From Bacillus spizizenii TU-B-10 (GTDB taxonomy: Bacteria > Bacillota > Bacilli > Bacillales > Bacillaceae), in assembly GCF_000227465.1 (NCBI RefSeq), contig NC_016047.1:945001-1009000 (forward strand): a stretch of DNA of 64,000 nt, written 5' to 3'. The translations under genes and the position numbers were made by a program. Under the pieces are notes generated by a model. The model did not search any database, had not been told where the DNA came from, and worked only from the letters and a program-made list of their open reading frames with translations. This document shows, one piece after another, positions 1-9,498 of this stretch. Positions within the stretch are counted from its first letter, which is position 1. Every line of letters begins with the position of its first letter.

Positions 1-2
1 TT

Positions 3-968
3 CCTATCATCAGATCATTATCCGAAACATTCGGATCAAGCCCGGCAAATGGAACAGAGAGAAAAATCGGCGCATTCTTATTAAAAACCGGTTTTCAGGG
101 GAATCTGATTACATCTGCTATGTTCTTAACGGCGATGGCGGCGAACCCGCTGATTGCCAAGCTGGCCCATGATGTCGCAGGGGTGGACTTAACATGGACA
201 AGCTGGGCAATTGCCGCGATTGTACCGGGACTTGTAAGCTTAATCATCACACCGCTTGTGATTTACAAGCTGTATCCGCCGGAAATTAAAGAAACACCGG
301 ATGCGGCGAAAATCGCAACAGAAAAACTGAAAGAAATGGGACCGTTCAAAAAATCAGAGCTTTCCATGGTTATCGTTTTTCTTTTGGTGCTTGTGCTGTG
401 GATTTTTGGCGGCAGCTTCAACATCGACGCAACCACAACCGCATTGATCGGTTTGGCGGTTCTATTATTATCACAGGTTCTGACTTGGGATGATATTAAG
501 AAAGAACAGGGCGCTTGGGATACGCTCACTTGGTTTGCGGCGCTTGTCATGCTGGCCAACTTCCTGAATGAGCTAGGCATGGTGTCTTGGTTCAGTAATG
601 CCATGAAATCTTCTGTATCAGGATTCTCTTGGATCGTGGCATTCTTAATCTTAATTGTTGTGTATTTCTATTCACACTACTTCTTTGCAAGCGCGACAGC
701 CCACATCAGCGCGATGTATTCAGCATTTTTGGCTGTGATCGTGGCAGCGGGCGCACCGCCGCTTTTAGCAGCACTGAGCCTCGCATTCTTCAGCAACCTG
801 TTCGGGTCAACGACTCACTACGGTGCTGGAGCGGCTCCAGTCTTCTTCGGAGCAGGCTACGTTCCGCAAAGCAAATGGTGGTCCATCGGATTTATCCTGT
901 CGATCGTCCATATTGTCGTATGGCTTGTCATCGGCGGATTATGGTGGAAAGTACTAGGAATATGGTAG
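3..968 (+). CDS. yflS: Dicarboxylate/sodium symporter family transporter, C-terminal part (5' end outside window)
   Basis: The reading frame is open from the first complete codon of the window, so the gene starts upstream; about 321 residues are visible. An internal ATG at 120 is not the true start. The protein is very hydrophobic with repeated membrane helices and ends in a segment rich in small residues (SATAHISAMYSAF, then FSNLFGSTTHYGAGAAPVFFG) typical of the divalent anion:Na+ symporter (DASS/CitT) family, which carries malate, 2-oxoglutarate or related acids across the membrane. It lies just upstream of citS/citT in the same direction, as yflS does in B. subtilis, and ends at a strong terminator. 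Substrate is inferred from the family. Confidence 0.9.
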   Translation, partial: PIIRSLSETFGSSPANGTERKIGAFLLKTGFQGNLITSAMFLTAMAANPLIAKLAHDVAGVDLTWTSWAIAAIVPGLVSLIITPLVIYKLYPPEIKETPDAAKIATEKLKEMGPFKKSELSMVIVFLLVLVLWIFGGSFNIDATTTALIGLAVLLLSQVLTWDDIKKEQGAWDTLTWFAALVMLANFLNELGMVSWFSNAMKSSVSGFSWIVAFLILIVVYFYSHYFFASATAHISAMYSAFLAVIVAAGAPPLLAALSLAFFSNLFGSTTHYGAGAAPVFFGAGYVPQSKWWSIGFILSIVHIVVWLVIGGLWWKVLGIW

Positions 969-972
969 AAAG

Positions 973-1002
973 AAAAAGGCAGACACGGTCTGCCTTTTTT
1001 AT
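973..1002 (+). terminator. Rho-independent terminator after yflS
   Basis: The inverted repeat AAAGGCAGAC / GTCTGCCTTT with a 3-nt loop is followed by a T run, directly after the yflS stop codon. It separates yflS from citST. Confidence 0.9.
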
Positions 1003-1147
1003 TTTAAAGCAATTCCCTTATCTTCATTCAACTAATCTGCAAAACATATTTCCTCCTATTGTTTACCTTCAAAGATATGGATTTTGAAAAATGAGAAAAT
1101 TCCCTATGAAAAATGGTATGATCTAGGTAGAAAGGACGGCTGGTGCT

Positions 1148-2734
1148 GTGGTGAAAAAGCGGTTCCATTTTTCCCTGCAAACAAAAATAATGGGGCTGAT
1201 TGCGGCTCTGCTGGTTTTTGTCATTGGTGTGCTGACTATTACGTTAGCCGTTCAGCATACACAGGAACAACGGAGACAGGCAGAGCAGCTGGCGGTTCAG
1301 ACTGCGAGAACCATATCTTATATGCCGCCGGCTAAAGAGCTCATTGAGAGAAAAGGCGGACATGCGGCTGAGAAGCAAGAGGTCATTGAACGAATGAAAG
1401 AACAGACTGGCGCGTATGCCATTTATGTGTTGGACGAAAAAGGAGACATTCGGAGCGCCTCGGGTAAAAGCGGCCAAAAGAAACTGGAGCGCAGCAGAGA
1501 AATTTTGTTTGGCGGCTCGCATGTTTCTGAAACAAAAGCGGATGGACGAAGAGTCATTAGGGGGAGCGCGCCGATTATTAAAGAGCAGAACGGATACAGC
1601 CAAGTGATCGGCAGCGTGTCTGTTGATTTTCTGCAAACCGAGACAGAACAAAGCATCAAAAAGCATCTGAGAAACTTGAGTGTGATCGCTGTGCTTGTGC
1701 TGCTGCTTGGATTTGCCGGTGCCGCCGCACTGGCGAAAAGCATCAGGAAGGATACGCTTGGCCTTGAGCCGCATGAGATCGCGGCTCTTTATCGGGAGAG
1801 GAATGCAATGCTTTTCGCAATTCGAGAAGGGATCATTGCCACCAATCGTGAAGGCGTCGTCACCATGATGAATGTATCGGCGGCCGAGATGCTAAAGCTT
1901 CCCGAGCCTGTGATCAATCTCCCTATTGATGACGTTATGCCGGGAGCCAAGCTGAAGAGTGTGCTTGAGCAAGGAGAAATGCTGCCGAACCAAGAGGTAA
2001 ACGTCAATGATCAAACTTTTATTATCAATACGAAAGTGATGACTCAAGGCGGGCAGGCGTATGGGATTGTCGTAAGCTTTCGGGAGAAAACAGAGCTGAA
2101 AAAGCTGATCGATAAACTGACAGAGGTTCGCAAATATTCAGAGGATCTTAGGGCGCAGACCCATGAATTTTCAAATAAGCTTTACGCGATCTTAGGGCTG
2201 CTTGAGCTTGGTGAGTATGATGAAGCCATTGATCTGATTAAAGAGGAATACGCGATACAAAATGAGCAGCATGATATTTTATTCCATAACATCCATTCGC
2301 AGCAGGTGCAGGCGATTTTGTTAGGAAAAATAAGCAAAGCATCGGAAAAGAAGGTCAAGCTTTCTATTGATGAGAACAGCTCGCTCGCGCCTCTTCCTGC
2401 ACATATCGGCTTGTCTCATCTCATTACGATTATCGGCAACTTAATTGATAACGCTTTCGAAGCTGTAGCGGATCAAAGCGTGAGGGAGGTATTGTTTTTC
2501 ATCACGGATATGGGCCGTGATATTGTCATCGAAGTATCAGACACAGGGCCTGGTGTACCGCTTGATAAGACAGAAGCTGTGTTTGAAAGAGGTTATTCCT
2601 CAAAGGGGATGAAGAGAGGCTACGGTCTGGCCAATGTGAAAGACTCAGTGCGTGAACTGGGCGGCTGGATCGAACTGGCGAATCAAAAAACTGGCGGTGC
2701 GGTATTCACTGTGTTTATACCGAAGGAGGAATAA
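1148..2734 (+). CDS. citS: Citrate-sensing histidine kinase CitS
   Basis: Sensor kinase of the CitA/DcuS family that controls citM through CitT. An N-terminal membrane helix (about residues 12-32) is followed by an extracytoplasmic sensing domain, a second helix (about 176-196), a cytoplasmic PAS-like region (about 215-320), the short phosphoacceptor region with the family motif AQTHEFSNKLY (His near 342) and a GHKL ATPase domain with NLIDNAFEA (N box), DTGPG and GYGLANV (G boxes). Start is the GTG at 1148; a second GTG follows at 1151 and cannot be excluded. It is 528 residues; my memory of the 168 protein is slightly longer because its stop lies further downstream. Translationally close to citT. 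Confidence 0.95.
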   Translation: MVKKRFHFSLQTKIMGLIAALLVFVIGVLTITLAVQHTQEQRRQAEQLAVQTARTISYMPPAKELIERKGGHAAEKQEVIERMKEQTGAYAIYVLDEKGDIRSASGKSGQKKLERSREILFGGSHVSETKADGRRVIRGSAPIIKEQNGYSQVIGSVSVDFLQTETEQSIKKHLRNLSVIAVLVLLLGFAGAAALAKSIRKDTLGLEPHEIAALYRERNAMLFAIREGIIATNREGVVTMMNVSAAEMLKLPEPVINLPIDDVMPGAKLKSVLEQGEMLPNQEVNVNDQTFIINTKVMTQGGQAYGIVVSFREKTELKKLIDKLTEVRKYSEDLRAQTHEFSNKLYAILGLLELGEYDEAIDLIKEEYAIQNEQHDILFHNIHSQQVQAILLGKISKASEKKVKLSIDENSSLAPLPAHIGLSHLITIIGNLIDNAFEAVADQSVREVLFFITDMGRDIVIEVSDTGPGVPLDKTEAVFERGYSSKGMKRGYGLANVKDSVRELGGWIELANQKTGGAVFTVFIPKEE

Positions 2735-2747
2735 AGGGGGAATCCAT

Positions 2748-3428
2748 TTGATTCACATCGCGATTGCGGAGGATGATTTTCGGGTTGCGCAAATCCATGA
2801 GAGATTGATTGAACAGCTTGATGGATTCAAGATTATCGGCAAGGCGGCCAATGCCAAAGAAACAATGGCGCTTTTGGAGAAACAAAAGGCTGATTTGCTT
2901 TTGCTGGATATTTATATGCCGGACGAGCTTGGGACCACATTGATTCCTGAGCTACGAAGCCGATTTCCTGAAGTGGATATTATGATTATCACAGCGGCTA
3001 CAGAAACCCGTCATTTGCAGGAAGCGCTCAGGGCAGGGATTGCCCACTATTTGATCAAACCCGTAACGGCTGACAAGTTCAGACAGGTGCTGCTTCAGTA
3101 TAAAGAAAAAAGGAAGCTGCTTTTGTCTCAGCCAGAGGTCAGCCAATCCATGATTGATCATATTTTCGGGAACAGTGTGAAGACATCTTTGCCGGCAGAG
3201 GATTTGCCGACAGGCATTAATTCGATTACACTGCGAAAAATTAAGGAAGCGCTTCGAACTGCGTCAGAAGGATTGACAGCGGAAGAGCTTGGAGAAAAAA
3301 TGGGAGCGTCACGAACGACTGCCCGCCGCTATGCCGAGTACCTTGTGGCAAAGGATGAAGCAAGAGCCGAGCTTGAATACGGGATTATCGGCAGGCCGGA
3401 GAGAAAATATTATTTGGCGGCGGACTAG
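2748..3428 (+). CDS. citT: Response regulator CitT (activator of citM)
   Basis: Partner of CitS. An N-terminal receiver domain carries the acidic pocket (EDD near residues 8-10), the phosphoacceptor Asp in [13 protein letters not shown] (about residue 56) and the conserved Lys in YLIKPVT. The C-terminal part (about 170-225) is a helix-turn-helix of the CitB/DcuR type, with [21 protein letters not shown]. The start is a TTG at 2748, chosen because AAAGGGGG (2733-2740) sits 7 nt before it and the protein then begins [11 protein letters not shown]. Longer readings run into citS. Phosphorylated CitT is known to bind upstream of citM. Confidence 0.95.
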   Translation: MIHIAIAEDDFRVAQIHERLIEQLDGFKIIGKAANAKETMALLEKQKADLLLLDIYMPDELGTTLIPELRSRFPEVDIMIITAATETRHLQEALRAGIAHYLIKPVTADKFRQVLLQYKEKRKLLLSQPEVSQSMIDHIFGNSVKTSLPAEDLPTGINSITLRKIKEALRTASEGLTAEELGEKMGASRTTARRYAEYLVAKDEARAELEYGIIGRPERKYYLAAD

Positions 3429-3430
3429 AT

Positions 3431-4390
3431 ATGAAAAAATGTATGATTCTATTGATTGCTTTATTGGTCTTTATGCAGGGGGACATCAGGCAGGCGGCTG
3501 CGCCGCGCCTGCCTGACGGGCCGATTGAAATTGTCGTCCCCGCTGAACCTTCTGGCGGCTGGGATGTCACAGCGCAGGCGATCCAAGCTGTTTTGAGGAA
3601 GAAGCAGATCGTGAAGGATGAGGTTCATATCGTCTATAAACCCGGCGGCGGGGGAGATAAAGGCTGGAAATATGTCAACGAAAGCAGCAAACAGACCATC
3701 AGCATGACGTCCAGTTTAATACTGAGCAATGATCTTCTTGGGCAAAGCAAATTGAAAATTGACGATTTTACTCCGCTCGCCATTCTCTCCAAGGAATGGC
3801 AGACGGTTGCATTGCCAAAAGGATCGGCGTTAACTAATGGCAAGGATTTGCTGAACGAGATTAAGATGCATCCCGGCAAGGTGAAAATCGGCTTTGCCCC
3901 GGGCCTTGGCAATGATGATCAGCTCTCGTTCGTCAGAGCGGCAGATATGTACGGCATTGACTCTTTTGACATTCAATTTTTGCAGTATGACAGCAGTGAA
4001 CAGCTCATTCAGGCGCTGATCAGACATGAGATAGAAGCGGCTTCAATGACACTTTCTGAAGCGAAACCATATGAGCGGCACGGCGATATCATGTTAGCTG
4101 CTGTAACGTCTGATAAAAGACTTCCCGGTTTTCCTGATGTACCAACGTGGAAAGAGCAGGGGATTCCGTTTGTTTTTTCACATTGGAGAGGGGTTTTGGG
4201 TCCGAAAAACATGTCGGAGGAAGAGATTTCTTTCTGGGATCAAGCGCTAAAGAAGGTCACATCCTCGCCTGAGTGGAAGCGGAAAATAAATGAACTGGAC
4301 TGGGAAAGCTTTTATTTGAACAGCAGGGAAACGAAACGGTTTCTTGACCAGCAATCCGCTTTTTACCAAAGCATTATGACAGGGAATTAA
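3431..4390 (+). CDS. yflP: Tripartite tricarboxylate receptor (TctC/Bug) family binding protein
   Basis: A secreted solute-binding protein of about 319 residues. The N-terminus ([17 protein letters not shown]) is a signal peptide. The mature part begins with the family pattern [20 protein letters not shown] and contains the conserved V-KPGGGG-KGW and [12 protein letters not shown] regions that line the carboxylate pocket in Bug proteins. It begins 2 nt after the citT stop, so it is in the citS-citT operon; a link to citrate or a related acid is inferred from that. Cognate TctA/TctB membrane subunits are not in this window, so it may act as an orphan or as a sensor helper. It ends at a terminator that starts at the base after the stop. 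Confidence 0.9.
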   Translation: MKKCMILLIALLVFMQGDIRQAAAPRLPDGPIEIVVPAEPSGGWDVTAQAIQAVLRKKQIVKDEVHIVYKPGGGGDKGWKYVNESSKQTISMTSSLILSNDLLGQSKLKIDDFTPLAILSKEWQTVALPKGSALTNGKDLLNEIKMHPGKVKIGFAPGLGNDDQLSFVRAADMYGIDSFDIQFLQYDSSEQLIQALIRHEIEAASMTLSEAKPYERHGDIMLAAVTSDKRLPGFPDVPTWKEQGIPFVFSHWRGVLGPKNMSEEEISFWDQALKKVTSSPEWKRKINELDWESFYLNSRETKRFLDQQSAFYQSIMTGN

Positions 4391-4415
4391 GATCCCGGCA
4401 TTCCGGGATCTTTTT
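4391..4415 (+). terminator. Terminator after yflP
   Basis: GATCCCGG / CCGGGATC with a 4-nt loop and five Ts, beginning immediately after the yflP stop. It isolates citM as its own transcription unit. Confidence 0.9.
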
Positions 4416-4549
4416 GATGTGCCCAAAAATGATCAAAAAGAACAAAACGGTTATAAAAAATTAAAAATACATAAAAACCAAATTATTTACTTGCGAGTGG
4501 TTTTCCCATACGATGGCAAAAAGGCAAGAAGGGGAGTAAGGGAGAAAAA

Positions 4550-4563
4550 TGTAAGCGGATTCA
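4550..4563 (+). promoter_or_regulatory. CcpA cre site of citM, below an AT-rich CitT-type control region
   Basis: TGTAAGCGGATTCA fits the catabolite-responsive element consensus (TGWNANCGNTNWCA with small deviations) and lies between the promoter region and the citM ribosome site, where CcpA would block transcription. Upstream, 4416-4510 is very A-rich with several ATTA/AAAAA tracts and no gene; in B. subtilis, phosphorylated CitT binds in this interval. The exact promoter hexamers are not clear to me. Confidence 0.8.
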
Positions 4564-4580
4564 TTTAAGGGGGAATGGAT

Positions 4581-5882
4581 GTGTTAGCAATTTTAGGCTT
4601 TCTCATGATGCTCGTGTTTATGGCATTGATCATGACAAAACGGCTTTCTGTTTTGACAGCATTAGTTTTGACGCCGATTGTGTTTGCACTTATCGCCGGA
4701 TTTGGATTTACTGAAGTTGGGGATATGATGATTTCGGGGATTCAGCAAGTCGCGCCGACTGCGGTCATGATTATGTTTGCGATCTTATATTTTGGAATTA
4801 TGATTGATACAGGGCTGTTTGATCCGATGGTTGGCAAAATTTTAAGCATGGTCAAAGGCGACCCGTTAAAAATTGTTGTCGGGACAGCGGTTCTTACGAT
4901 GCTCGTCGCCTTGGACGGAGATGGCTCGACTACTTATATGATTACGACAAGCGCAATGCTTCCGCTCTATCTGCTGCTTGGCATCCGGCCGATTATCCTG
5001 GCGGGAATCGCGGGAGTCGGCATGGGAATCATGAACACGATTCCGTGGGGTGGCGCGACGCCGCGGGCGGCGAGCGCGCTGGGAGTTGATCCAGCTGAGC
5101 TTACAGGGCCGATGATTCCTGTCATTGCAAGCGGAATGCTTTGTATGGTGGCGGTTGCGTATGTGCTTGGAAAAGCGGAACGAAAGCGCCTTGGTGTGAT
5201 TGAACTGAAACAGCCGGCCAATGCCAATGAACCGGCGGCTGCGGTTGAAGATGAGTGGAAGCGGCCGAAGCTTTGGTGGTTTAATTTATTGTTAACGCTT
5301 TCTTTAATAGGATGTTTGGTATCGGGTAAAGTCAGTTTAACCGTACTGTTTGTCATTGCGTTCTGTATTGCACTGATTGTGAATTATCCAAACCTTGAGC
5401 ATCAGAGACAGCGCATCGCAGCGCACTCCAGCAACGTGCTGGCCATCGGCTCCATGATTTTTGCTGCGGGGGTGTTTACGGGGATTTTGACAGGCACCAA
5501 AATGGTTGATGAAATGGCGATTTCGCTCGTATCTATGATTCCTGAACAAATGGGCGGGTTGATCCCGGCGATTGTGGCCTTAACAAGCGGCATTTTCACA
5601 TTCCTGATGCCGAATGACGCGTATTTCTACGGGGTGCTGCCGATTTTATCAGAAACGGCTGTCGCATACGGTGTGGATAAAGTGGAAATTGCCAGAGCCT
5701 CTATTATCGGCCAGCCGATTCATATGCTTAGCCCGCTTGTGCCGTCCACTCATTTGCTTGTCGGACTTGTCGGAGTTTCTATTGACGACCATCAAAAATT
5801 CGCCTTGAAATGGGCGGTTCTCGCAGTGATCGTCATGACGGCTATCGCTCTATTGATCGGTGCGATCTCTATTTCCGTATGA
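4581..5882 (+). CDS. citM: Mg2+-citrate/proton symporter CitM
   Basis: Secondary carrier of the CitMHS family that brings the divalent-metal-citrate complex into the cell. About 12 membrane helices are visible, with two homologous halves, and the GDGSTTYMITTSAMLPLY and NDAYFYGVLPILSE regions characteristic of the family. Start: an ATG at 4575 is only 1-2 nt from AAGGGGG (4567-4573), whereas the in-frame GTG at 4581 has correct spacing, so the GTG is preferred and gives 433 residues. It is preceded by a cre site and an AT-rich CitT control region, so it should be induced by citrate through CitS/CitT and repressed by good carbon sources through CcpA. Confidence 0.95.
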   Translation: MLAILGFLMMLVFMALIMTKRLSVLTALVLTPIVFALIAGFGFTEVGDMMISGIQQVAPTAVMIMFAILYFGIMIDTGLFDPMVGKILSMVKGDPLKIVVGTAVLTMLVALDGDGSTTYMITTSAMLPLYLLLGIRPIILAGIAGVGMGIMNTIPWGGATPRAASALGVDPAELTGPMIPVIASGMLCMVAVAYVLGKAERKRLGVIELKQPANANEPAAAVEDEWKRPKLWWFNLLLTLSLIGCLVSGKVSLTVLFVIAFCIALIVNYPNLEHQRQRIAAHSSNVLAIGSMIFAAGVFTGILTGTKMVDEMAISLVSMIPEQMGGLIPAIVALTSGIFTFLMPNDAYFYGVLPILSETAVAYGVDKVEIARASIIGQPIHMLSPLVPSTHLLVGLVGVSIDDHQKFALKWAVLAVIVMTAIALLIGAISISV

Positions 5883-5937
5883 TAATTCAGGCGTAATGAC
5901 ACACACTAACGGCATACAACATACCGGAGGTGTCATC

Positions 5938-6732
5938 ATGAGTGATCCTTATATGCCGATGACTTCAGTCAGAAGCGGAACGGGGTTCGAAGCGGCAAAA
6001 GGGGTGCACGGCCTGACCGTGCAAATTGCGAATGTCTATTTTATTCAGCTGCCTTCTGAACCTCGCTCATTTGTTTTAATTGATGCCGGCATGCCTCAAT
6101 CAGCCGGCATGATTGTAAATGAAGCCAAACAAAGATTCGGCGATGATTTTCAGCTGAAGGCGATTATCCTCACACACGGGCACTTTGATCATATCGGGGC
6201 GATAGAAGAAATCCTTGAGCATTGGGATGTTCCTGTTTATGTCCATTCTCGGGAAATGCCTTATGTAACAGGTAAAGAGGATTATCCTCCGGCTCGTCCT
6301 GACAGTAAGAGCGGGCTGGTCGCCAAACTGTCGCCGCTGTTTCCGCGGCACTCCATCGATATTTCCTCACATGTGCAGGCACTGCCGGAAGACGGCTCTG
6401 TACCGTTTCTTGACGAGTGGATGTGGATTGCGACTCCCGGACACACACCCGGCCATATTTCGTTATTCCGCGAGGACGGGCGCGTGCTTGTGGCAGGTGA
6501 TGCAGTCATTACAGTGGAACAGGAGAAAATGGCAGACGTCTTGATTCAAAAACAGGAGCTTCATGGGCCGCCGGCTTATTTCACGCCTGACACAGGGACT
6601 GCTGCCGAATCCATTCAGAAGCTTGCCGGCCTTGAACCGGAAGCACTGCTGACGGGGCATGGCATACCGATGACCGGCAAAAACTTTCGCAGTGACTTAA
6701 TTGAATTGGCAAATCGTTTATCGTCTCTTTGA
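5938..6732 (+). CDS. yflN: Metallo-beta-lactamase fold hydrolase
   Basis: A 264-residue protein with the zinc-binding signature THGHFDHIGA (HxHxDH), a later conserved His in PGHTPGHIS, the bridging Asp in VAGDAVI and a C-terminal GHG. These are the metal ligands of the metallo-beta-lactamase superfamily; the substrate is unknown, and glyoxalase II-like or other thioester/lactone hydrolysis is only a guess. The start at 5938 is set by GGAGGTG 6-7 nt upstream; a longer in-frame reading from 5860 overlaps citM and lacks a ribosome site. It lies 55 nt after citM and shares its terminator, so co-transcription is likely. Confidence 0.9.
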   Translation: MSDPYMPMTSVRSGTGFEAAKGVHGLTVQIANVYFIQLPSEPRSFVLIDAGMPQSAGMIVNEAKQRFGDDFQLKAIILTHGHFDHIGAIEEILEHWDVPVYVHSREMPYVTGKEDYPPARPDSKSGLVAKLSPLFPRHSIDISSHVQALPEDGSVPFLDEWMWIATPGHTPGHISLFREDGRVLVAGDAVITVEQEKMADVLIQKQELHGPPAYFTPDTGTAAESIQKLAGLEPEALLTGHGIPMTGKNFRSDLIELANRLSSL

Positions 6733-6758
6733 CACCCGCGGACACACGGGTGTTTTTT
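6732..6758 (+). terminator. Terminator of citM-yflN
   Basis: ACACCCG ... CGGGTGT followed by a T run, overlapping the last base of the yflN stop codon. Confidence 0.85.
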
Positions 6759-6789
6759 ATTGTTTTCCAAGAAGATACAGAAAAATCAT

Positions 6790-6817
6790 TTGTCTTCCGG
6801 CTTAAAAACGATACAAT
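6790..6817 (+). promoter_or_regulatory. Sigma-A-type promoter of nos
   Basis: TTGTCT (6790-6795), a 16-nt spacer and TACAAT (6812-6817), placed 35 nt before the nos start codon. No operator is obvious around it. Confidence 0.65.
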
Positions 6818-6852
6818 GAAAAGCATGAATGCGATTTGAAGGGGAGAGTTTG

Positions 6853-7944
6853 TTGGAAGAAAAAGAAATACTCTGGAACGAAGCGAAAGCGTTTATTGCC
6901 GCATGCTATCAGGAATTGGGAAAGGAGGAGGAAGTGAAAGACCGTCTCGATGGCATTAAAAGTGAAATTGACCGGACCGGAAGCTATGTACATACGAAGG
7001 AAGAAATCGAGCACGGGGCGAAAATGGCTTGGAGAAACAGCAACCGCTGCATCGGCAGATTGTTCTGGAATTCGCTGAATGTCATCGACAGACGTGACGT
7101 CCGGACGAAGGAGGATGTGCGGGACGCCCTCTTTCATCACATAGAAACCGCCACCAATAACGGGAAAATCAGGCCGAGCATTACGATTTTCCCTCCGGAA
7201 GAGAAGGGTGAAAAGCAAGTCGAAATCTGGAATCATCAGCTGATCCGGTACGCTGGATATGTATCAGACGGGGAAAGAATCGGTGACCCGGCTTCCCGTT
7301 CCCTGACCGCAGCCTGCGAGCAGCTTGGCTGGCGCGGAGAACGAACGGATTTTGACCTGCTACCGCTCATTTTTCGCATGAAAGGCGACGAACAGCCGGT
7401 CTGGTATGAGCTGCCGCGTTCACTTGTAATCGAGGTTCCAATCACACATCCTGAAATCGAAGCGTTTTCTGATCTGGAGCTGAAATGGTACGGCGTGCCG
7501 ATTATTTCTGATATGAAGCTTGAGGTCGGGGGCATTCATTATAATGCTGCGCCGTTTAATGGCTGGTATATGGGCACGGAGATCGGAGCAAGAAATCTGG
7601 CAGATGAAAAGCGGTATGACAAGCTCAAAAAAGTGGCGTCCGTTATCGGCATTTCTACTGATTACAATACGGATTTATGGAAGGATCAAGCGCTTGTTGA
7701 ATTGAATAAAGCTGTACTGCACTCGTATAAAAAGCAAGGTGTCAGCATCGTTGACCATCATACGGCCGCAAGCCAGTTTAAACGGTTTGAAGAACAGGAG
7801 GAAGAAGCGGGCAGAAAGCTGACGGGGGACTGGACGTGGCTGATTCCGCCGATTTCACCCGCTGCCACGCATATCTTCCACCGTTCCTATGACAACTCAA
7901 TCGTTAAGCCGAATTACTTTTATCAGGATAAGCCTTACGAGTAA
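6853..7944 (+). CDS. nos: Bacterial nitric oxide synthase (oxygenase domain only)
   Basis: Makes NO from L-arginine. The protein consists of the haem oxygenase domain alone: the Cys that ligates haem is in NRCIGRLFW (near residue 62), the substrate-binding Glu is in [16 protein letters not shown] and the pterin-contact region TWLIPPISP is near the C-terminus. There is no flavin reductase domain, as in other Gram-positive NOS enzymes, so electrons must come from a separate flavodoxin or reductase. The start is a TTG at 6853 with GAAGGGGAG 5-6 nt before it; this gives 363 residues. Its 3' end overlaps the convergent yflL gene by 10 nt. Confidence 0.95.
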   Translation: MEEKEILWNEAKAFIAACYQELGKEEEVKDRLDGIKSEIDRTGSYVHTKEEIEHGAKMAWRNSNRCIGRLFWNSLNVIDRRDVRTKEDVRDALFHHIETATNNGKIRPSITIFPPEEKGEKQVEIWNHQLIRYAGYVSDGERIGDPASRSLTAACEQLGWRGERTDFDLLPLIFRMKGDEQPVWYELPRSLVIEVPITHPEIEAFSDLELKWYGVPIISDMKLEVGGIHYNAAPFNGWYMGTEIGARNLADEKRYDKLKKVASVIGISTDYNTDLWKDQALVELNKAVLHSYKKQGVSIVDHHTAASQFKRFEEQEEEAGRKLTGDWTWLIPPISPAATHIFHRSYDNSIVKPNYFYQDKPYE

Positions 7945-8210
7945 ACAACGGAAAATCGATGATGGCCTTCAAGGCTGCGGGATTCTGTGACAGAGACGTC
8001 GGTAACCTTAGAGAAAGGGCTGCCTTTCTTTACAGCCTCAAGAAATGATTGTAAGGCGTTTTCCGGGCCTTCTGCCAAAATCTCGACACGTCCGTCATCA
8101 CGGTTTTTGACCCAGCCGGCCAGTTTTCGCTTATCGGCTTCCATTTGAACAAAATAGCGAAAGCCCACACCTTGAACCCGGCCGCCTGCAACGATTCGGT
8201 ATTGAAGCAT
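7935..8210 (-). CDS. yflL: Acylphosphatase
   Basis: A 91-residue protein with the acylphosphatase signature: [19 protein letters not shown] near the N-terminus supplies the catalytic Arg, and [17 protein letters not shown] supplies the catalytic Asn. It hydrolyses carboxyl-phosphate bonds such as acetyl phosphate. The ATG at 8210 is chosen because AAAGGTGG lies upstream; an earlier in-frame start would not. It is divergent from yflK and converges on nos with a 10-nt overlap of the coding ends, so antisense read-through between them is possible. Confidence 0.93.
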   Translation of the reverse strand: MLQYRIVAGGRVQGVGFRYFVQMEADKRKLAGWVKNRDDGRVEILAEGPENALQSFLEAVKKGSPFSKVTDVSVTESRSLEGHHRFSVVYS

Positions 8211-8276
8211 GTAAAAACCACCTTTTCTTTTTATGATAATCAATCATTTTACAACCTGTAAAGGGGATGTGCTCGT

Positions 8277-8941
8277 ATGAAGTCACTGCACTATCCAGTT
8301 CTTTCTCTTAATCTCGGAAAGCCGCAGACGCTTGAGTATGACGGCAAAAAAATCGAAACCGGCATCATGAAGCAGCCCGCTGAATCCTCTGTTATGCTGT
8401 ATCGGGAAAACTTTGAAGGTGACGGACAGGCGGATCTCGTGAATCACGGCGGATCTGATAAGGCTGTCTGTGTCTACCCGGCCGAACATTATCCGTTTTG
8501 GAGAGAGCTTCTCTCAAGACCGTTGCCAAGCGCCGCATTTGGTGAAAATCTGACGGTCGCGGGCCTGACCGAGGAGAACGTTTGCATCGGGGATGTGTTC
8601 AAGCTTGATGAAGCTGTTGTTCAGGTCAGCCAGCCGCGCCAGCCGTGTGTAAAGCTGGCGAAAAAGTTGGGCGTAAAGGAAATGGTGCTCAAGGTTCAGC
8701 AAACCGGCTATACCGGCTTTTATTTTCGCGTGCTGGAAGAGGGCAGGGTGGCTCCCGGCGCCAAACTGGAATTGCTGTCCTAGGGTGAGAAGACATATCA
8801 GTCCAATTCGCAAATCGCATCAACTACCATGATGCAAAAAATCTCGCCGCCATTGAACGGATTTTAAGTGAAGACACACTGTCGGAAAGCTGGAGAGCGT
8901 CCTTTATGAAAAAAAGGGACAGGCTGCTGCCTATTGAATAG
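8277..8941 (+). pseudogene. yflK: MOSC-domain protein YflK, broken near the C-terminus
   Basis: The first 168 codons encode a MOSC domain (molybdenum-cofactor sulfurase C-terminal type), including VNHGGSDKAVCVYPAEHYPFW and the conserved Cys in QPRQPCVKLAKK. The frame stops at TAG 8781-8783. Downstream, shifted by one base, coding resumes at 8792 and runs to TAG 8939-8941, reading DISVQFANRINYHDAKNLAA and ending in RDRLLPIE, which is the expected C-terminal tail. Restoring the roughly 221-residue protein needs two changes: loss of the TAG (CAG is one base away) and insertion of one base in the GAGAAG run at 8787-8792. The truncated MOSC core might still fold. Start ATG 8277 has AAAGGGGATG upstream. 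Confidence 0.8.
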
Positions 8942-8975
8942 AAAAAAGCCGCGCATATCAACGAGCGCGGCTTTA
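8942..8975. terminator. Bidirectional terminator between yflK and yflJ
   Basis: AAAAAGCCGCGC / GCGCGGCTTT with a loop of about 9 nt; an A run on one side and Ts on the other allow use in both directions between these convergent genes. Confidence 0.75.
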
Positions 8976-8987
8976 CCATTCTTATGA

Positions 8988-9119
8988 TCATTTTTTCTTT
9001 GTTTCAAGCAGGTTGGCAAGAAAATAGGTTTTATAGCTTTGAAGCTTTCTTCCTTCGTGGTGCGTGATCCCCTGCTTTTTTAATTCTTCAACATACCAGC
9101 CTTTACTGCCGTAATGCAT
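8988..9119 (-). CDS. yflJ: Small basic protein YflJ
   Basis: A 43-residue ORF starting MHYGSKGWYVEELKKQGI and ending LLETKKK, with AAAGGAG about 9 nt before the ATG. It is hydrophilic, with an N-terminal Trp/Tyr patch and a lysine-rich tail; no membrane segment. The layout (YflJ between yflK and yflI on the minus strand) matches B. subtilis. The pattern of a short helix followed by EGRKLQSYKTYFLANLL resembles the small DUF2639-like family; I am not sure of that. Function unknown. Confidence 0.8.
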   Translation of the reverse strand: MHYGSKGWYVEELKKQGITHHEGRKLQSYKTYFLANLLETKKK

Positions 9120-9291
9120 GTCAGAAAACTCCTTTCCCTATCTCTCCCAATGGAGAGGGTTTTACCAAGCGATTGGCATTGTAACATCTATGGAAAGATG
9201 CTGAAAAGAGATGCGGGAAAAACTGAGCCTTTCGCACTAGCTGTACGAATGTTCTTCTGTATGTATATGCCGAGTAAAAGCTGAATATGAT

Positions 9292-9447
9292 TTAATGGCC
9301 GGTTAGTTTGATCATGACAACGCCGAATGTCATAATGCTGAAAACAATGCCGATATATGTGAGCATCCCGTTTTTTTTCTTCACGCCGTAAACGGTCATC
9401 ATGATGCCTTCAATGAAAAAAATGATGCCAAAAATAATAAACCACAT
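9292..9447 (-). CDS. yflI: Small membrane protein YflI
   Basis: A 51-residue protein with two predicted membrane helices ([17 protein letters not shown] and [16 protein letters not shown]) joined by a basic turn VYGVKKKNG, so both ends probably face the same side. The ATG at 9447 is preferred over one 9 codons earlier because AAAGGAG lies 10-11 nt before it, while the earlier one has no ribosome site. Function unknown. The 9120-9291 interval to yflJ holds no gene that I can see. Confidence 0.75.
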   Translation of the reverse strand: MWFIIFGIIFFIEGIMMTVYGVKKKNGMLTYIGIVFSIMTFGVVMIKLTGH

Positions 9448-9498
9448 GCAGATAAAGGCTCCTTTCACAGACATAATAGTAGTGTAGCATATCTGGAA

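Noticed and set aside
629-1087. 152-codon plus-strand ORF across the yflS terminator
   Set aside because: Out of frame with yflS, reads through a strong terminator and lacks a ribosome site.
1244-1774. 176-codon minus-strand ORF
   Set aside because: Antisense shadow of citS; no promoter, ribosome site or recognisable domain.
8232-8255. Fur-box-like sequence between yflL and yflK (TATGATAATCAATCATTTT)
   Set aside because: Only the left half matches the TGATAAT-N-ATTATCA pattern; the right half diverges, and neither gene has an iron role.
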